Origin: Saturnia japonica
Lineage: Eukaryota; Arthropoda; Insecta; Lepidoptera; Saturniidae
Direction of reading: 5' to 3'
Length of the DNA: 64,000 nucleotides
Assembly (NCBI GenBank): GCA_033032175.1
Contig: CM065321.1
Coordinates: forward strand, 5,478,501-5,542,500
Shown: one piece after another, positions 10,501 through 22,114 of the stretch
Position numbering within the stretch: the stretch's first letter is position 1
Layout of the letters: every line of letters starts with the position of its first letter
Notes under the pieces: model-generated
What the model was told of the DNA's origin: nothing
Seen by the model: only the letters and a program-made list of their open reading frames with translations
The model's database searches: none
Made by a program: the position numbers and the translations under genes

Positions 10501-12040
10501 ACCTGCGATTTTCTGTAGGGTGGAAGCATTCCACCAGTCAAGCTGCCCTAAGTAGAGAGAAATCTCCAAAGAAATTACTCTTTGCCGTACCTCACTTTAA
10601 AGTGCTTACAGTCTTGAAGTCATACCAGATTACAATGTAATTATATCAATATTTCATTAAATAAAGCTTTAACCTAAACAAAAGGTTTAAAATAATAAAA
10701 ATCATGACACCAATTGCGTGGCTCCAGCCCACCATTGCTGTTGATAGGTAAGTTCAAAAACATGGCAGGACCACTTTCTGTCTTACGGGACTAGGTTTGG
10801 GCGGCCTTGCTGTAAAAGATAAAATAAAAATTAGTTAATACCCATAATAATTACATTTAAAAAAAGACTGAAAGGGAAGTCAGTATAATCTTCACTAATT
10901 TCTTTCTATAAAACTCTAACGTTATGATTTAACATTCGTCTCGTTATATATTTCTTTATCGTTTTAATATCGTTCCTCCGAATGCGACAAGCAGCGTAGG
11001 TCGTAGCCTGCAGGCGCTGTGCTGATACGATACTGAACTTTCACCGTATGTCCGGAACTTAAGTTACCTTAGAATTTATACTACACGGGGTACGAAGTTC
11101 CTTAGACTGGTCGGGATAAGCATGTCACTTAAGTTCGGGACAAGGGATTTTACTATTTCTTTAAGAAATCGAAAACGGAAGTTAGCGCACTTTAGAACGA
11201 ATGGTTCTAAGATATCGGGATTTGTAAGTTCATAGTATCATAATGTTTAAAAAGGCTTCCTATAAGTAAAATTATTGTTTTATAATATATAAAGGTATAA
11301 ATATATACTCATATAAATGAGTAGAAATGTGTGTATTAATTATAGCCAAATGTTTTTTCTTTTTTGATTTAAACCCGCTCGCTCGAATGACAAGAAAAAA
11401 TGTTTTTACCGGAATAAAAAGTATCCAAATATCTTAATTGGGGTTAAAAGATATCTCTATCTGTGTGCCAAATTTTATCTAAATGCGTTAAGCCGTTTTT
11501 GAGTGATTGAGTAACATACAAACAAACTAAATTAGTAGGATAGTTAGGATTATATTTCATCCAGTAGAAATTATTGCATTTTAAACTTGATTTTTAGATA
11601 TACATTTATTGTTATATTATTCAAGGAAACGCGTTATTTCAAGGAAAATAGGATTTTTGATGAAAAAATTTATCAAAGTTCTTTGGAATTCTACTCGTCC
11701 TATAAGCTCACAGTCGGATAGTAATTGGTTCTAAAATAATATATACTTTTATGAATAAAGACTGAAGTACTTTAGAAATATAAAGTAACTTCTTAAAAAG
11801 GGAGACGGTAGCCATTCCTCTCTATTGGTTATACAATGTATAGCTCCCTTTCTCCTTCTATCTACGTTTTATTATTCTTCTCTGCCATGTAACAAAATGT
11901 GCATAAACGTGACACGTCCTTGAAATAACACTCTCAATTCTTGTCCAGTTATCGAATAGCCAGCCACCTATAGGAAGTTTCACTTCAAAAAAGTATTAAT
12001 GCTTTGTAGTTCGCTGAGATTTTTGTTAGTAAATATAATA
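10500..12040. other. Mostly unannotated AT-rich DNA
   Basis: No gene recognised. About 11405-11545 carries a retroposon-like tail: 'ccggaataaaaagtatcc', 'aagccgtttttgagtgattgagtaac'. Similar tails are at 26160-26270 and 38400-38440. The stretch 10960-11220 has higher GC and contains 'aacttaagtt' and 'cacttaagttcgg', but no match elsewhere in the window. Confidence 0.4.
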
Positions 12041-12044
12041 GTTA

Positions 12045-12185
12045 CAATGTAGGTGCGTCCCGGCTATGAACCGGTAACCTCTCAATGGCAGCCGTGCCGC
12101 CGGCAGCCGGGCACAATGGCAATTGTTCCTGCTGTTCTATTGATCCCCGTGATACTAGCTCCTCCTTCGCTTGTGCTGGATTTAA
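12045..12185. other. Short GC-rich block, unidentified
   Basis: A GC-rich patch ('ccgtgccgccggcagccggg') sits in AT-rich flanks. An open frame of 78 codons starting at 12053 becomes hydrophobic at its C-terminus only because the DNA turns AT-rich. I do not believe it is a gene. It may be a fragment of an insertion. Confidence 0.25.
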
Positions 12186-12299
12186 TAATCAGTTACCTTT
12201 ACATTTATTATATTTTATTAATTGTGATCATAGTTATTGATATGCATTTATTTTACAATTGGCTTGGGTGTTTTGTAAAGTCCGTCTGACTACCTTCCG

Positions 12300-12420
12300 C
12301 CCTCAAGTTGAAAATATGTCGTCAAGCACCTTTGAGACCCAGATTTCTCACTAGGCTTAGCTGGTCACCATATTGAGATACATCATCGCTTAACATTACT
12401 TGAGATTGTGGCCATAGCTA
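12300..12420 (+). mobile_element. SINE family B, 3' fragment
   Basis: It shows the body of the family: 'tgtcgtcaagcacctttgag', 'ttctcactaggcttagc', 'atcatcgcttaaca' and 'gattgtggccatagctaaacc'. The tRNA-derived head is absent. Confidence 0.65.
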
Positions 12421-13610
12421 AACCTATAAAGGATTTAAAAAAAAATTACACAATATTCGAAAACAAAGGCTCAATTTGATTTGGCTATTTTGATTTTGAG
12501 CTTTTGGAAAAATAAAATTGGCCTGGTAGCTTCTTCGAGAGATAACCCATTCTAATACATTTTAATGAGATACAGGCATGTTCTTAATAAGATATTTTCA
12601 TTTAAGATTGTAAAGAGAATATAGTTAATGGACTTTTTTACAAAAATAATTATAAGGGTTTTTTTAGGGACTTTTTTCAGTCGAATATCTATATCAGCCC
12701 CATTGCAGATATAGTGTAATTAATTAATAAATAAATTATTAGTCATAGATTTACATTAGTTTACTTAGGACCTCCAGGAGCTTTCGTTAGGAGGGGTATC
12801 GATATTTAGGTATTGAATGAAAAAAAAATCTATCCATACTTCTCAATATGAAACTAAATTTTACGCTATCTATTAGAATTTCCATTAGGAACTTAATAAA
12901 TTATAATAGTACTAAACTTAGCAAAACGAAGTACCTAGGTATCTATTATATCTTACAATCTGAATTCTAACCAGTAGGTATTTATTAGATATTAAAAAAT
13001 AATTGTTCTATTTACAATCGAAACAGGATACAAGATGGATAATCTATGTAGGTACCTATATATTCAATCGCCGTAATCACATATAATTTGATGTCAATTG
13101 AATGTACGACGATCTCCGACATTGAATCGAATGTCGATTGTAAAAAAATAACCAATAAAATTGACAAAAAAAATCACGTCACGACCAGAAACCATTCGTT
13201 GTTCTGTGATTACTTTGATTACTGGTCGTCGATAATAGTTCAATGTCAATTCTGATCGGGCACACCCTGCCCCCCGCGGTCTTCATATCAACGATCTCGG
13301 AGGGGAGACAAAAGTGAAATTAAAGACCATTTTATTACTATGAAAAAGTTATGAAGCAAAACACACATCTGACAAGCAATGACGATGATACAAAAGGCTA
13401 CCTTGTAAGTCGGAGGTGGTGTTGCTAGCTATGTAAATCTAAAAAACGAGATACGTCGTAAATAATAAATTGAACCAAACCAGGAAAATTATGTTTTAGT
13501 ATCGGAAAGGTTTAATAATTAAATGTACTAGGTGATATTAATATAATACTAATATGAATAGGTACTATTAATATTTCAAAAGCTCAATGAAAGCACAAGA
13601 GATTGTTTAT
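12420..13610. other. AT-rich DNA, no gene recognised
   Basis: No coding or RNA feature. Around 13090-13260 there are scattered imperfect inverted motifs ('caattgaatgtacgacgatc' against 'actggtcgtcgataatagttcaatg') that might be a worn inverted-repeat element, but I could not define ends. Confidence 0.35.
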
Positions 13611-13611
13611 T

Positions 13612-13907
13612 TATTTGTTTGTTGGTTTGAACGAACTAATCTCTGTAATTACAAATCATATTAGTATTATATTTTATTGTAAATTGTAGCACATTTATTG
13701 AAAAATATTATAAGCTATATAACTTTATGCTAAGATCCTTAGGAGCAAAACAGTATCTATGAACATCAACAAATGTGGCAAGTTGTGGGCCAAGTATTAG
13801 AAGTGAAAACAACGACAGGCTACATCCATGGTGCCTTGGTGGCGACAGTACGGTGAAGTGTTGGTAGAACAAATTTAACACAGTTGAAACCGTGAGGCAC
13901 AGCTAGT
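13612..13907 (-). repeat. Short interspersed repeat R300, near full length
   Basis: On the minus strand it runs from a head 'ctagctgtgcctcacggtttc' to a tail 'gagattagttcgttcaaacc' plus 'aacaaacaaat'. The middle contains the family text 'gttgatgttcatagatactg', 'tcctaaggatctta' and 'aaagttatata'. At least seven copies are seen in the window. It is noncoding, with a fixed head and an A-rich 'aacaaacaaac' end, which suggests a SINE-like retroposon or a nonautonomous Helitron-type unit. I cannot decide which. Confidence 0.75.
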
Positions 13908-14714
13908 TAAGTACGAGCTTTCATTAAGACGATAATTCGAACAAAAACCATTTGAAAAATATATCTTTGATATAGGTACGGAAATGAAAATAGTAGATAT
14001 AGTAAGTTAAATCCTAGGACCTATTAAAAATAAATATCTGACAACACTACTCATAGGAGTCACAAGTAACGTCCAATGATTCTATGTAATTAAATTCTTT
14101 GGTAGCATCGTCGTTTCTATAACTTTGGAATGCCAATGTCGTGGACTATTGTTACGTTGCGTTGATTGTTACATCAATGTGGTTATAGTGTAAATAATTT
14201 TAATATACACATGTCTACATGTTTTTGTTGTTTAGTTTTATCAGTGGTATTTCAGTGATATTATTATTTTATTTTAAATTTGAAAAAAAAAAATCCCTAC
14301 ACAAGTAACCTACTCATTGAGACCATTGCAAATGAACTAAAGCACAGTATCTCTGCTGTAAGTTAACGAAGAGTTTAAAAGTTAAAAGCTTTTTACATTA
14401 TTCGATGCAATAGAATATTTATTAGGTATGACTTATTAACTATATAATTGTCCAGCATCGTCCTTGCATAAAATTATTATTTTCATTTTAGAACTGAAAT
14501 ATTGAATAAACCTTGTTTTCAAAAACATTTTTAATTATTACTTTTAATTTATAGAATAGAATAGTGTCATACAATTTTACCCAGGCTCTAAAAAATACAG
14601 CTACTTTTATGAGCTTTATTATCGATGAATTTTAGTGCAATTTTTAAACACTTTCGATGTTAGAAAACAATAAAAAAACTTTAGTGATTCTATTGGAAGC
14701 TTTAAAAATATTGC

Positions 14715-15010
14715 TAAACCAATGACGTTTTATAAATAGCATTATACTCTCACTAAAAGCAATTTGAAAACGCTACAAATTTTGTTATCAGCATATTAAA
14801 ACAAAAGAGATAGGAAATCACATCGAAGGCGACAACTGTGTTGTTAAAAAGGATAAAAGTTTCTTCTCGCTCACGCCGGTATCAATTCGAAAGTGAACTG
14901 AGGGCAATTGCCCACCATTCACGATGCCATGTAAAGAACATCAATGCTGTATCTACTTATAAAAAATCATTGGCTAAAACTATTCAAAGTTACCCTGAGT
15001 GTAACCGAAT
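14715..15010 (+). repeat. Interspersed repeat T1, copy 1
   Basis: It matches 22115-22360 in the same orientation over about 250 bp: 'ccaatgacgttttataaata', 'cactaaaagcaatttgaaaacg', 'aggataaaagttt.ttctcgctcacgcc', 'tcattggct'. Copy 1 keeps a 65-codon open frame (14838-15035), but copy 2 has a deletion and frameshift there, so no gene is supported. Confidence 0.7.
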
Positions 15011-15129
15011 AACTTATTTAAGTATGGTATTTTGAGTACAACAAGAAAATTAAAATTAATTTTAATAGATTAAATGAAATATATATAAAATATCGTATAA
15101 AATAAGATGCCGCGCCGTTAATTACTGAG

Positions 15130-15420
15130 GAACAATAATATTCTTGGTTCACTAAAAGACGTTCGATTGATGTCGTTAAAGTGAAATTGACATAAGACGA
15201 GCAACGATCAAAGGCGGCTTTTGGATTTTCAATAAAACAGATTGACTAATAACGAACACGACTCGATAATCGGAGCGATCTGTCGTGAGAACTTCAAACC
15301 GTTAAATACGACTTTTACAACTTCAAAATTGGGCCATTAAGTAAGCGATTGGCCTCCTTGTATCGGTAAGCAGGATAGCGATATCATATTGCCTTTTTTG
15401 TCGTGGAAATGTTTTCACAA
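15130..15420. promoter_or_regulatory. Candidate conserved noncoding block
   Basis: A non-repetitive, moderately GC-rich stretch with cores such as 'gggccattaagtaag', 'gcgattggcc', 'ttttcaataaaac' and 'actcgataatcgg'. No open frame of note. The texture resembles developmental enhancers, but conservation cannot be tested here. Confidence 0.25.
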
Positions 15421-15599
15421 ACGGGTATGCAAGCCAGTTTTTTTTAGTATTAGCTCATTAGAATGATCACACCGTACCTGGTAGAGTACGATCCAGAAAC
15501 AGCGAAGGTTATTGGGAACATAAGCAAGTACCTACGTTTGTATGTATGCACGTAAAAAGTTATACTTCTGTGGCATAATAAAACAAAATAACTCTACAA

Positions 15600-15990
15600 A
15601 TTTTTCCCGCGAGCCAACAGCAAGCATTATTTTAATTCGAATTAATATATATATGTTATAAAACTAAACTGCTGTTTGTTAGTAAGAGTATTACTTGCGA
15701 ACGGTTCGACCAATTTGGCTATTTTTGTTTTAAAATATTCGTAATAGTCCGAATTAGATTATCAGTGGCAAGAAAAATAGAAAATGTTTCCCAGAAAATT
15801 TTCAAATTCGGGAAAATCTGATCGTCCTTTTTTCTAACTCTCCATTCAGAGGATGGATATGTGTAAATCATTTTTTTTTTGTTTATGGTCATGGAAAAGT
15901 TATCAGGAAAAAGAACACGAGTTATGGTGAAGTTATTGACTTTTGAGAATGACAGAACAACGTCTGCTAGACCAGCTAGTTAATTATAAA
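15600..15990 (+). repeat. Lepidopteran-type dispersed repeat, degenerate
   Basis: It contains 'gaacggttcgaccaatttggct', 'aaaatattcgtaatagtcc', 'gaaaatgtttcccag' and 'cgtctgctagaccagctag'. Text of this kind ('acggttcgaccaat') is typical of worn interspersed repeats. Only one copy is obvious in the window, so the call relies on general resemblance. Confidence 0.4.
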
Positions 15991-16019
15991 AATGCTTAAA
16001 TCTGGCACTACGACCATTT

Positions 16020-16330
16020 CCAACTGATTTCGTGGCTCAACATGTAACTGCGACTTTTACAGCAGACACACTCAAAAGAAATCCACCTATTTTGAATTCG
16101 TCACGCAATTTGTCAATCAATTCACCGTCACCGCTCCAAAGATCGTCCGGGCGTCCATTATTTTGTCAATTTACAACAACAACGAGAGAGAAAAAAAATT
16201 ACTTCTTTCGGCCCGCCGCTCGCATATTAATTCCTATAAAGTTAATTGCGATGACAAATCCATTAATTGAAATTGCTCTCGACTGGTTCCGTCATCAGAT
16301 AAGACGTGTTCAAATGAAATTTTAATAGTC
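16020..16330. promoter_or_regulatory. Candidate conserved noncoding block with an open frame
   Basis: A 97-codon plus-strand frame (16032-16325) is open. Its product shows no domain, and the DNA is rich in homeodomain-type cores ('atattaattcc', 'gttaattgcg', 'ccattaattga') plus 'atcagataag'. This favours a regulatory element over a gene, though a small exon is not excluded. It matches no repeat in the window. Confidence 0.3.
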
Positions 16331-16829
16331 GTACGTTTCTTTTAACTTTTGAACTTAGTAACTTGTTTTGAGCTCGTATGATCGTTTGTGTGAACGTGGT
16401 TTTAGGGTGATCACGCGTCTTCACGTAACTTAACTTTCGCTATTTATTTGTGTGTTACATCGTTGTGCTCCCTGTTTACACTTTTTGATTCTGTAAAACA
16501 AAAAGGTTTTTTTTAATTGCCTATATTGTTAGCCTAAAGGGCATGAAGAGGCTTTTACAGATTCACCGGTCTTGGGAAAATTGATATTTTTTTTTATTAT
16601 TTTTTAGTTATAGCGACAGTGCAGTAAAAAAGCCTACAACCCTAATTTCCTTGATAAGCCTCTTGTTTTATTATCTTGAAGATAGTCACACTCCATGTTA
16701 TAAAAACTTTTATTTAGCTTGCCTTGTCTTTGCCTTAGCTTCTTTGTTCTTCTTTGTCTTGTCTTTGCTTGTTTATTCAAATATTGCAACTGATTTTAAA
16801 AGTCATTCCCATCCGTCTGAGCCGATATT

Positions 16830-17050
16830 TTGCAAATACGTTTAGTTTGGATGACAATGCATGGTTAGCTAAGTGACGTCATTCTAAATTCAATATGACG
16901 GACTACCAAGGATGGCGGACTCGTTTTTTTGCACCCCCATGATATGAGTATCAAATGAAAGGATTTGCTGAAAAGAATAGGAAAAAAATAATAATTTTAG
17001 TACAACTGAAATATTGAATAAAGGCTTGTATTTAAAAAGTTTTTTTTATT
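16830..17050 (+). repeat. Dispersed repeat with LINE-like tail, degenerate
   Basis: It contains 'atgacggactaccaaggatgg', 'gatatgagtatcaaatgaaagg', then 'acaactgaaatattgaataaa'. The tail 'aactgaaatattgaataaa' recurs near 14492-14515. The class is unknown. Confidence 0.45.
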
Positions 17051-17185
17051 AATATTTTTTTCACCTGCAGGTATTTTTGAAATAAATTAACTTCATGTAA
17101 ATTAAAATAGAAACAATTGAGAATTACTTAAAGAATGAATGTTTTTCTTTATATTTTCTCAACGGTGTTGTGGTGTAGTATAATA

Positions 17186-17210
17186 TAATGTATATATATA
17201 TATATATACC
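17186..17210. repeat. TA dinucleotide microsatellite
   Basis: An uninterrupted (TA)n run in 'gtatatatatatatatatacc'-type sequence. Confidence 0.85.
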
Positions 17211-17536
17211 TACTTATAAAACGTGTCATAATTCTCCTTGAGCCGACCTCACAAATATTTTGATTTCTTCTGAATAATAATGAGAGTGCTTATACATGAA
17301 AATGTTCTTTGTGGTACATAATAATATTTAAGATATACGTTTAAGAAAATCTAGTTTTTTTCTAAAATATTCGCCAAAGTACAACCATAGCCAGATCGTA
17401 ACAAAACAATGCAAGTAGCAAAGAATAAAAAAGTAAAATTACATCTTTAATTGATTCTTGGCGGGGTCTATAGCTGCCATGTTTGTGGTTTTTATTTTTA
17501 TTCATTAACATAGGTCCTTTGACTCTATATTATGCA

Positions 17537-17662
17537 ATATTTGTGGCATTTTGCGTGATATAGTTTGGTTATTTTGCATAACTTGAAACATGCATTTTGA
17601 ATAGTCAGAAAAACTCCCTAGATAGTTCTGACAAGGAAGCCACCATATTGGAAAATAGAAAA
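17537..17662 (+). repeat. Interspersed repeat E, copy 1
   Basis: It shares 'tgtggcattttgcgtgata', 'tttggttattttgc', 'gttctgacaaggaagccaccat' with 26287-26440 and 26968-27095 on the plus strand, and with 25906-26055 on the minus strand. Noncoding. It directly precedes the I-like LINE. Confidence 0.65.
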
Positions 17663-17709
17663 TATTAGCCAAGTAGCCTAATGGTGCCAGACAGTTAGCA
17701 CTTAGTACC

Positions 17710-20619
17710 TTTCGCAGAAATCCTACTCCCAGTATCTTGTTAAAATTAAATAAAAAAGTTGAAGAGGCTCAATCTATGATTAAACAAGTTAAAACAATTA
17801 GTTGGCACAGTTTTTGTAATAATATAGATGAATCAACTTCAGTTACGGATATGTGGCGAAAAATACGTTAGATTAAAAGTATGAATACAAATAATTATCA
17901 TGGTCCAGTAGACACAAATAAAAAACTTCTGTGGTCATTAACACCTTCCTCGGTTATAAACCGTCCGCCTGTTTTTACATCAGATAACATTATATTTCAG
18001 AAAGAATTTACATTAGAAGAACTTAATAAAAGTATTAAAAAGTCTGATACTGCCCCTGGATATGATGGCATCTATATTCTATGATTTCGAACCTAGCTGG
18101 TAACTGTAAGTTGTATTTATTACACTTATGTAATCTTATTTTCCATCATGGTTATGTCCCACGACAGTGGAGGGACATATTAGTTCTTCCTATATCTAAA
18201 TCTGAGATCAATGCAACGGCGGAATGTAAACTAAGACCAATCTCACTTATTTCGTGCATTTGAATTTTTTTTTATAATATGTTAAATAAACGACTAGAAT
18301 GGTATGGTGAAAAAAACAAAATTTTATCATCTCAAACCACAGGATTTACAAAAGCTCATTCGTGTTTGGACTCTCTTGTTAAACTAGTAACTTATATACA
18401 AATTGGTTTTTCTCAAAATACACCTACATTAGGCCTCTTTTTAGACATAGAAAATGCTTATAATAACGTTTCAGTATCTAGAGTAATGAAAACTTTTGAT
18501 GATTTGAAATTTGGTCAAAAAATTTGTAATTATTTCTGGTCATTTTTGAACGAAATACATCTTATGATGAGAACAGGCATAGAAGGCGAAATTATAATGA
18601 GATGGACAAATCAGGGATTGGCTCAGGGTGATCCTATCCCTCCTCTGATGTTTAATCTCGTAACCTGTGAGATTTGCCATAATATAAAAAATGTTTACGT
18701 TAGTCAATATGCTGATGATTTGGTTTTTTATATAGGGCATAAAGATTTAACAATAAGTCAATATACAGGTAGCTTTAAATAATATGATAGTTTTATGTGC
18801 AGAATTAGGCTTAGAATTGTCACCTAGTAAATCTAAGTATTGCATCTTTAGCAGAGGCCTTAGACGACAACAGATAAAACTAGAGATAAATTCATCTTCA
18901 ATAGAATTAGCAGAAAGTGTGAAGTATTTAGGCATGTGGTTAGACAGATCACTTTTATGGAGAACTCATATTAATGAAAATGTAACTAAGGTTTCAAAAT
19001 TTTTAAATGTGTTAAAAGTGCTGTCAGGACGTACTGGGGGTATACATCCTAAGCATTTAAGAAATACTAGCGGTGTGCCCGCGGCTCCGCACGCGTTTAT
19101 TACGCAGTACTTATTTACATCCAGTAATTTGCCAATAATTGGGGTAAAAATTATATTATATTTTAAGTTGGATCAAATTACAGACACTTACCAAATTTCA
19201 TCATAATCGGTTCAGTAGTTTCGGAGTTTTTCCCGAACATACATCGTGACACGAGATTTTTATATATATAAGAAGATATATATGTCAATAATACGGAGTA
19301 GACTAGATTATGGCTGTATATTATATGACAATAGTGCAAAGACACACGTATCAAAATTAGACAAGATACAGAATCAAGCTTTAAGAATAATTGGGGGATT
19401 TATTAAAAGTACACCAATCCATGTAACGGAGAGCGAATTATGTATACCACCTCTTTATTTAAGAAGACGGTATCTTGCTCAAAATTTTTGTTTAAAGGTA
19501 CATTCGTGGACAAATAGTGTAACAATTCCTACTGGCTTAGAAAAAAGAAACTTTCACTAATAATGGCTTATAACGAAATTCAGAATGAAAATATTCATAT
19601 TCATTCAAGTTACCCCCTTCAAATGTTTTGTTTAGATATTTGGCCCACTTATATAAATATAAACAATATAATTAAATTAAATTTAGACAGTGTTACAGGG
19701 CCAAAAAGAGATCTTATCTTAGATACACTAAAATTTGATATAATAAAATAACTTACTGAAAAATATGGTGATTGGATACAGATATATACAGATGGTGCTA
19801 AAACTTTTAATGGTCAAGGTGCAACATATTATGAACCATGCACAGATCGCTTTGGCTTATTTAAGATCACAACAAATGTATCTATAATGACTAATGACAC
19901 TGGAATTATTTGCAATTTTATGGGCTATTAAGCATGATATTAGATCAATGCACCAAAATATTGTTATTTTAACTGATAGCAAGAGTGCTCTCCAGCATTT
20001 GGCTCGTTGTGCCTCTGAGTACAGAGGAGTTTCGGTAGCCTATGCAATTTTTAAAGAGATCGTTAAACTCCATAGTTCTGATATGTCTTTACAGTTGTAA
20101 TGGGTTCCATCTCATATAGGGTTAGTAGGAAACGAGAACGTTGATAGTTTAGCCAAGCGAGCGTTAATTGAAGGTTCAGCTATAAGTATTCCACCTTATT
20201 ATTCAGAAGTTTTAGGTAAATTTAAGAGGAAATGTCGTGACATGTGGAAAGAATATTTCGATCTAATTTGGTACCGAACAATACAATGTCAGCCTCCTCC
20301 TGTACCTTGGTTCTTAGAAGCCAGTATGGATAGAAGTACTGTTGTTACAGCATTTAGGTTAAGGTCTGGACACATTCCGTCAGGAAAATTTGGATATCTC
20401 ATGAAAATAGTTGACTCACCATTTTGTAATCAGTGTGGTAAGATAGATGATGTCCATCATTTCTTGATGGAGTGCTCCAGAAATCATAATTATAGGATAG
20501 CCTTATACGATAAATATAAATCTAATATAAGTGATGTGGGTGTATATCACAGTATTCTGACAGAACCGACATCGGATTCTTCCAGAATGCTGTGTGGTTC
20601 TTTTAAATTCTTTTGTTAA
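17710..20619 (+). pseudogene. LINE polyprotein remnant: RT, RNase H, Cys/His motif
   Basis: The pieces in order are: a linker with 'SWHSFC' and 'MWRKIR' (about 17810-17870, TAG at 17872); 'LEELNKSIKKSDTAPGYDGI' at the start of the RT (to 18084), then a frameshift; 'LRPISLISC' (to 18263); RT palm with 'FLDIENAYNNV', 'GLAQGDPI' and catalytic 'YADD' (18279-18782), then a frameshift; 'LSPSKSKYCIF' and 'YLGMWLD' (18784-19060). After the insertion come 'RSRLDYG' and 'QNQALRIIGG' (19270-19560), then a shifted frame to 19751. RNase H is recognisable by 'YTDGAK' (about 19790), 'LELFAILWA' (19897) and 'LTDSKSALQHL' (about 19970); the stop TAA at 20098 replaces a Gln codon before 'WVPSHIG'. The C-terminus has 'LRSGHIPSGKFG' and 'CNQCGKIDDVHHFLMEC'. 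It is clearly dead. Confidence 0.85.
19066..19268 (+). mobile_element. Short CTAG-head element inserted in the LINE
   Basis: It begins 'ctagcggtgtgcccgcggctccgcacgcg' and ends '...cggttcagtagtttcggagttt...acacgagatttttatata'. It splits the RT thumb region: coding resumes immediately after with 'IYMSIIRSRLDYG'. A short direct repeat 'taagaa' (19058-19063 and 19269-19274) fits a target duplication. The head is shared with 46966-47232 and, more loosely, with 54935-55000. This is a very common lepidopteran repeat type; assignment to SINE or Helitron-derived is unresolved. Confidence 0.75.
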
Positions 20620-20794
20620 TGTATTATCTGTTCTTCCTTCGAAATCTGTATACTCCTATTGATATGTTTTTTTTTTGTTTATAGTTCTTGTTTGTGTAAA
20701 TAGTAGGTATAAGTTATGATGGGATTGGCATGTCATTAGTGACAAAAGTCCCTAAATAAAATTGAGATTTAAAAAAATTAATAATAATCATTTA

Positions 20795-20985
20795 CCCTAC
20801 TTGCCTACAGCTTGCCAGATAGCTTGTCTTTTAGGGTTACTGCTCCGATCCTTAGAGATGTAGCGTGAAGTTATTTAGCATATAACCTTCCTCAATAAGT
20901 TATAAAATACAAATAAATATTATTCAAATCTGCCTGGTAGATCCAGAGATTAACGTGCATAAACAAACAAACAATTTTATTTGTT
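20795..20985 (+). repeat. Repeat R300, 5'-truncated copy
   Basis: It contains 'cttgcctacagcttgccagat', 'gttactgctccgatccttag', 'tagcgtgaagtta', 'ataacctt.ctcaataa' and 'gattaacgtgcataaacaaacaaac'. It starts just downstream of the LINE tail and lacks the CTAG head. Confidence 0.75.
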
Positions 20986-21059
20986 AAGCTTTTAAATATT
21001 GGTATAGATTTCAAGGAAAACTTACTGGTAAGACAGTAGGATAATATTTCTCCGCTTAA

Positions 21060-21300
21060 CACTTTCTTGCCTAAGCGTGACTATATTAATATATACACTA
21101 TTATTATAAAGAGGTCAAGTTAGTATGTATGTAAGAGATAAACCCGTAACTACTGACCCGTTTCTAAAAATTCTTTCACTCACAAAGAGCTACATACTTC
21201 ATGAGTGATATAGGCTACGTATATTTTTCTATTACCTATTCTTAATAAATTTAATATTGCTATATCAGAGTGAACAATTTCACGTGCGGTAAATTGTATT
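21060..21300 (+). repeat. Dispersed repeat, degenerate lepidopteran type
   Basis: It contains 'aagaggtcaagttagtatgt', 'gagataaacccgtaactactga', 'ttctaaaaattctttcact' and 'tgatataggctacg'. Single copy in this window. The call is from general resemblance to retroposon-derived repeats. Confidence 0.4.
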
Positions 21301-21744
21301 TAAAGGAACAGTTATATTGTACATAACAATATTTTTTTATATCTGAACTCAGCCTCGATAAAAGTGTGCCTCGGATATTTATAGACATAAAATCAAACGC
21401 GTCTTTATATACCTATATACATATAAAACAAATCCTAAAAGCTCCAAACGATTACCAAACAAAACGATGTCTAGTAAACGATACAAACTGTGTGTATCTA
21501 CAAACCGGAATGTGTTTCATTTAATTGTTTATTGTTATTTTTATTTGCAAAATAACGCATGTAAAAAGGTTTTATTCGATGTTCGGTTATTGTTAACAAC
21601 TTTGTTATTCAACTGTTTTTTTTTTTTTTGGTAAAGATTATTTTTTAAAGCCACGATGACGCAGTGGCTATAAATTCTGCAATGATCCTGAGTTTTCAGT
21701 GAAGTAAACTATCGTAAAGAAATTATAACTTTGTGATTTTGTGT

Positions 21745-21858
21745 TCCTACGGTGATTAGGGTTTCCAGCGATCCTTGGGATTGAAGCGTCCATAGGCGAC
21801 GGTAGCCGTTTACTATAAACCGGCCGTATGCTTGTTTGCCACCTTTAGCTGTATAAAA
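21745..21858 (-). repeat. Repeat D, copy 2
   Basis: The reverse complement carries 'ggcaaacaagcatacgg', 'agtaaacggctaccgtcgcctatggacgc' and 'atccc' text matching 10318-10500. It abuts the R300 copy that follows. Confidence 0.65.
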
Positions 21859-21861
21859 AAG

Positions 21862-22072
21862 TTTATATGACGCCATAAAACTGTACGCTATGGATCTAAG
21901 AAGCAGGGCAGGAACCATGTACGTCAAGCAATCTAGCAAGTTGTAGGTAAGTATGGGAAGTGGGAACAACGATAGGATACACGGGAACGATGGCGGCGGT
22001 TAGGCAGCGCGGCGCGGGTTGAGAGTTGCGCGAATTACGTTAAAACGGCAAAAACCGTGGGGCAAAGTTAGT
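21862..22072 (-). repeat. Repeat R300, copy with GC-rich centre
   Basis: On the minus strand it runs from the head 'actttgccccacggtttttgcc' through 'caacccgcgccgcgctgcctaaccgccgcc', 'cctatcgttgttccca', 'acttacctacaacttgct' and 'gacgtacatggttcctgc'. The tail half is truncated near 21862 where repeat D begins. Confidence 0.7.
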
Positions 22073-22114
22073 GTTCGAAATATCCACGACCAGCAAACAC
22101 GAATAAATCGGTGC

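Larger units (their letters stand above)
17680..20785 (+). mobile_element. I-like non-LTR retrotransposon (RT plus RNase H), 5'-truncated and decayed
   Basis: About 3.1 kb of LINE sequence run from the linker upstream of the RT domain to an A-rich 3' end ('taaataaaattgag' then A-run, about 20753-20780). The endonuclease is missing. The order linker, reverse transcriptase, RNase H, C-terminal Cys/His motif is that of the I group of LINEs, including I and related clades with RNase H. The copy is disrupted by several frameshifts, at least four stop codons and one inserted short element (about 19066-19268). A more precise clade needs a phylogeny. Confidence 0.85.

Noticed and set aside
13090..13260. 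Possible MITE from opposed 'caatgtc' and 'gacgac' motifs
   Set aside because: The arms could not be aligned convincingly and no target duplication was found.
18540..18935. Minus-strand open frames over the LINE
   Set aside because: They are antisense to reverse transcriptase sequence recognised by YADD and neighbouring motifs.
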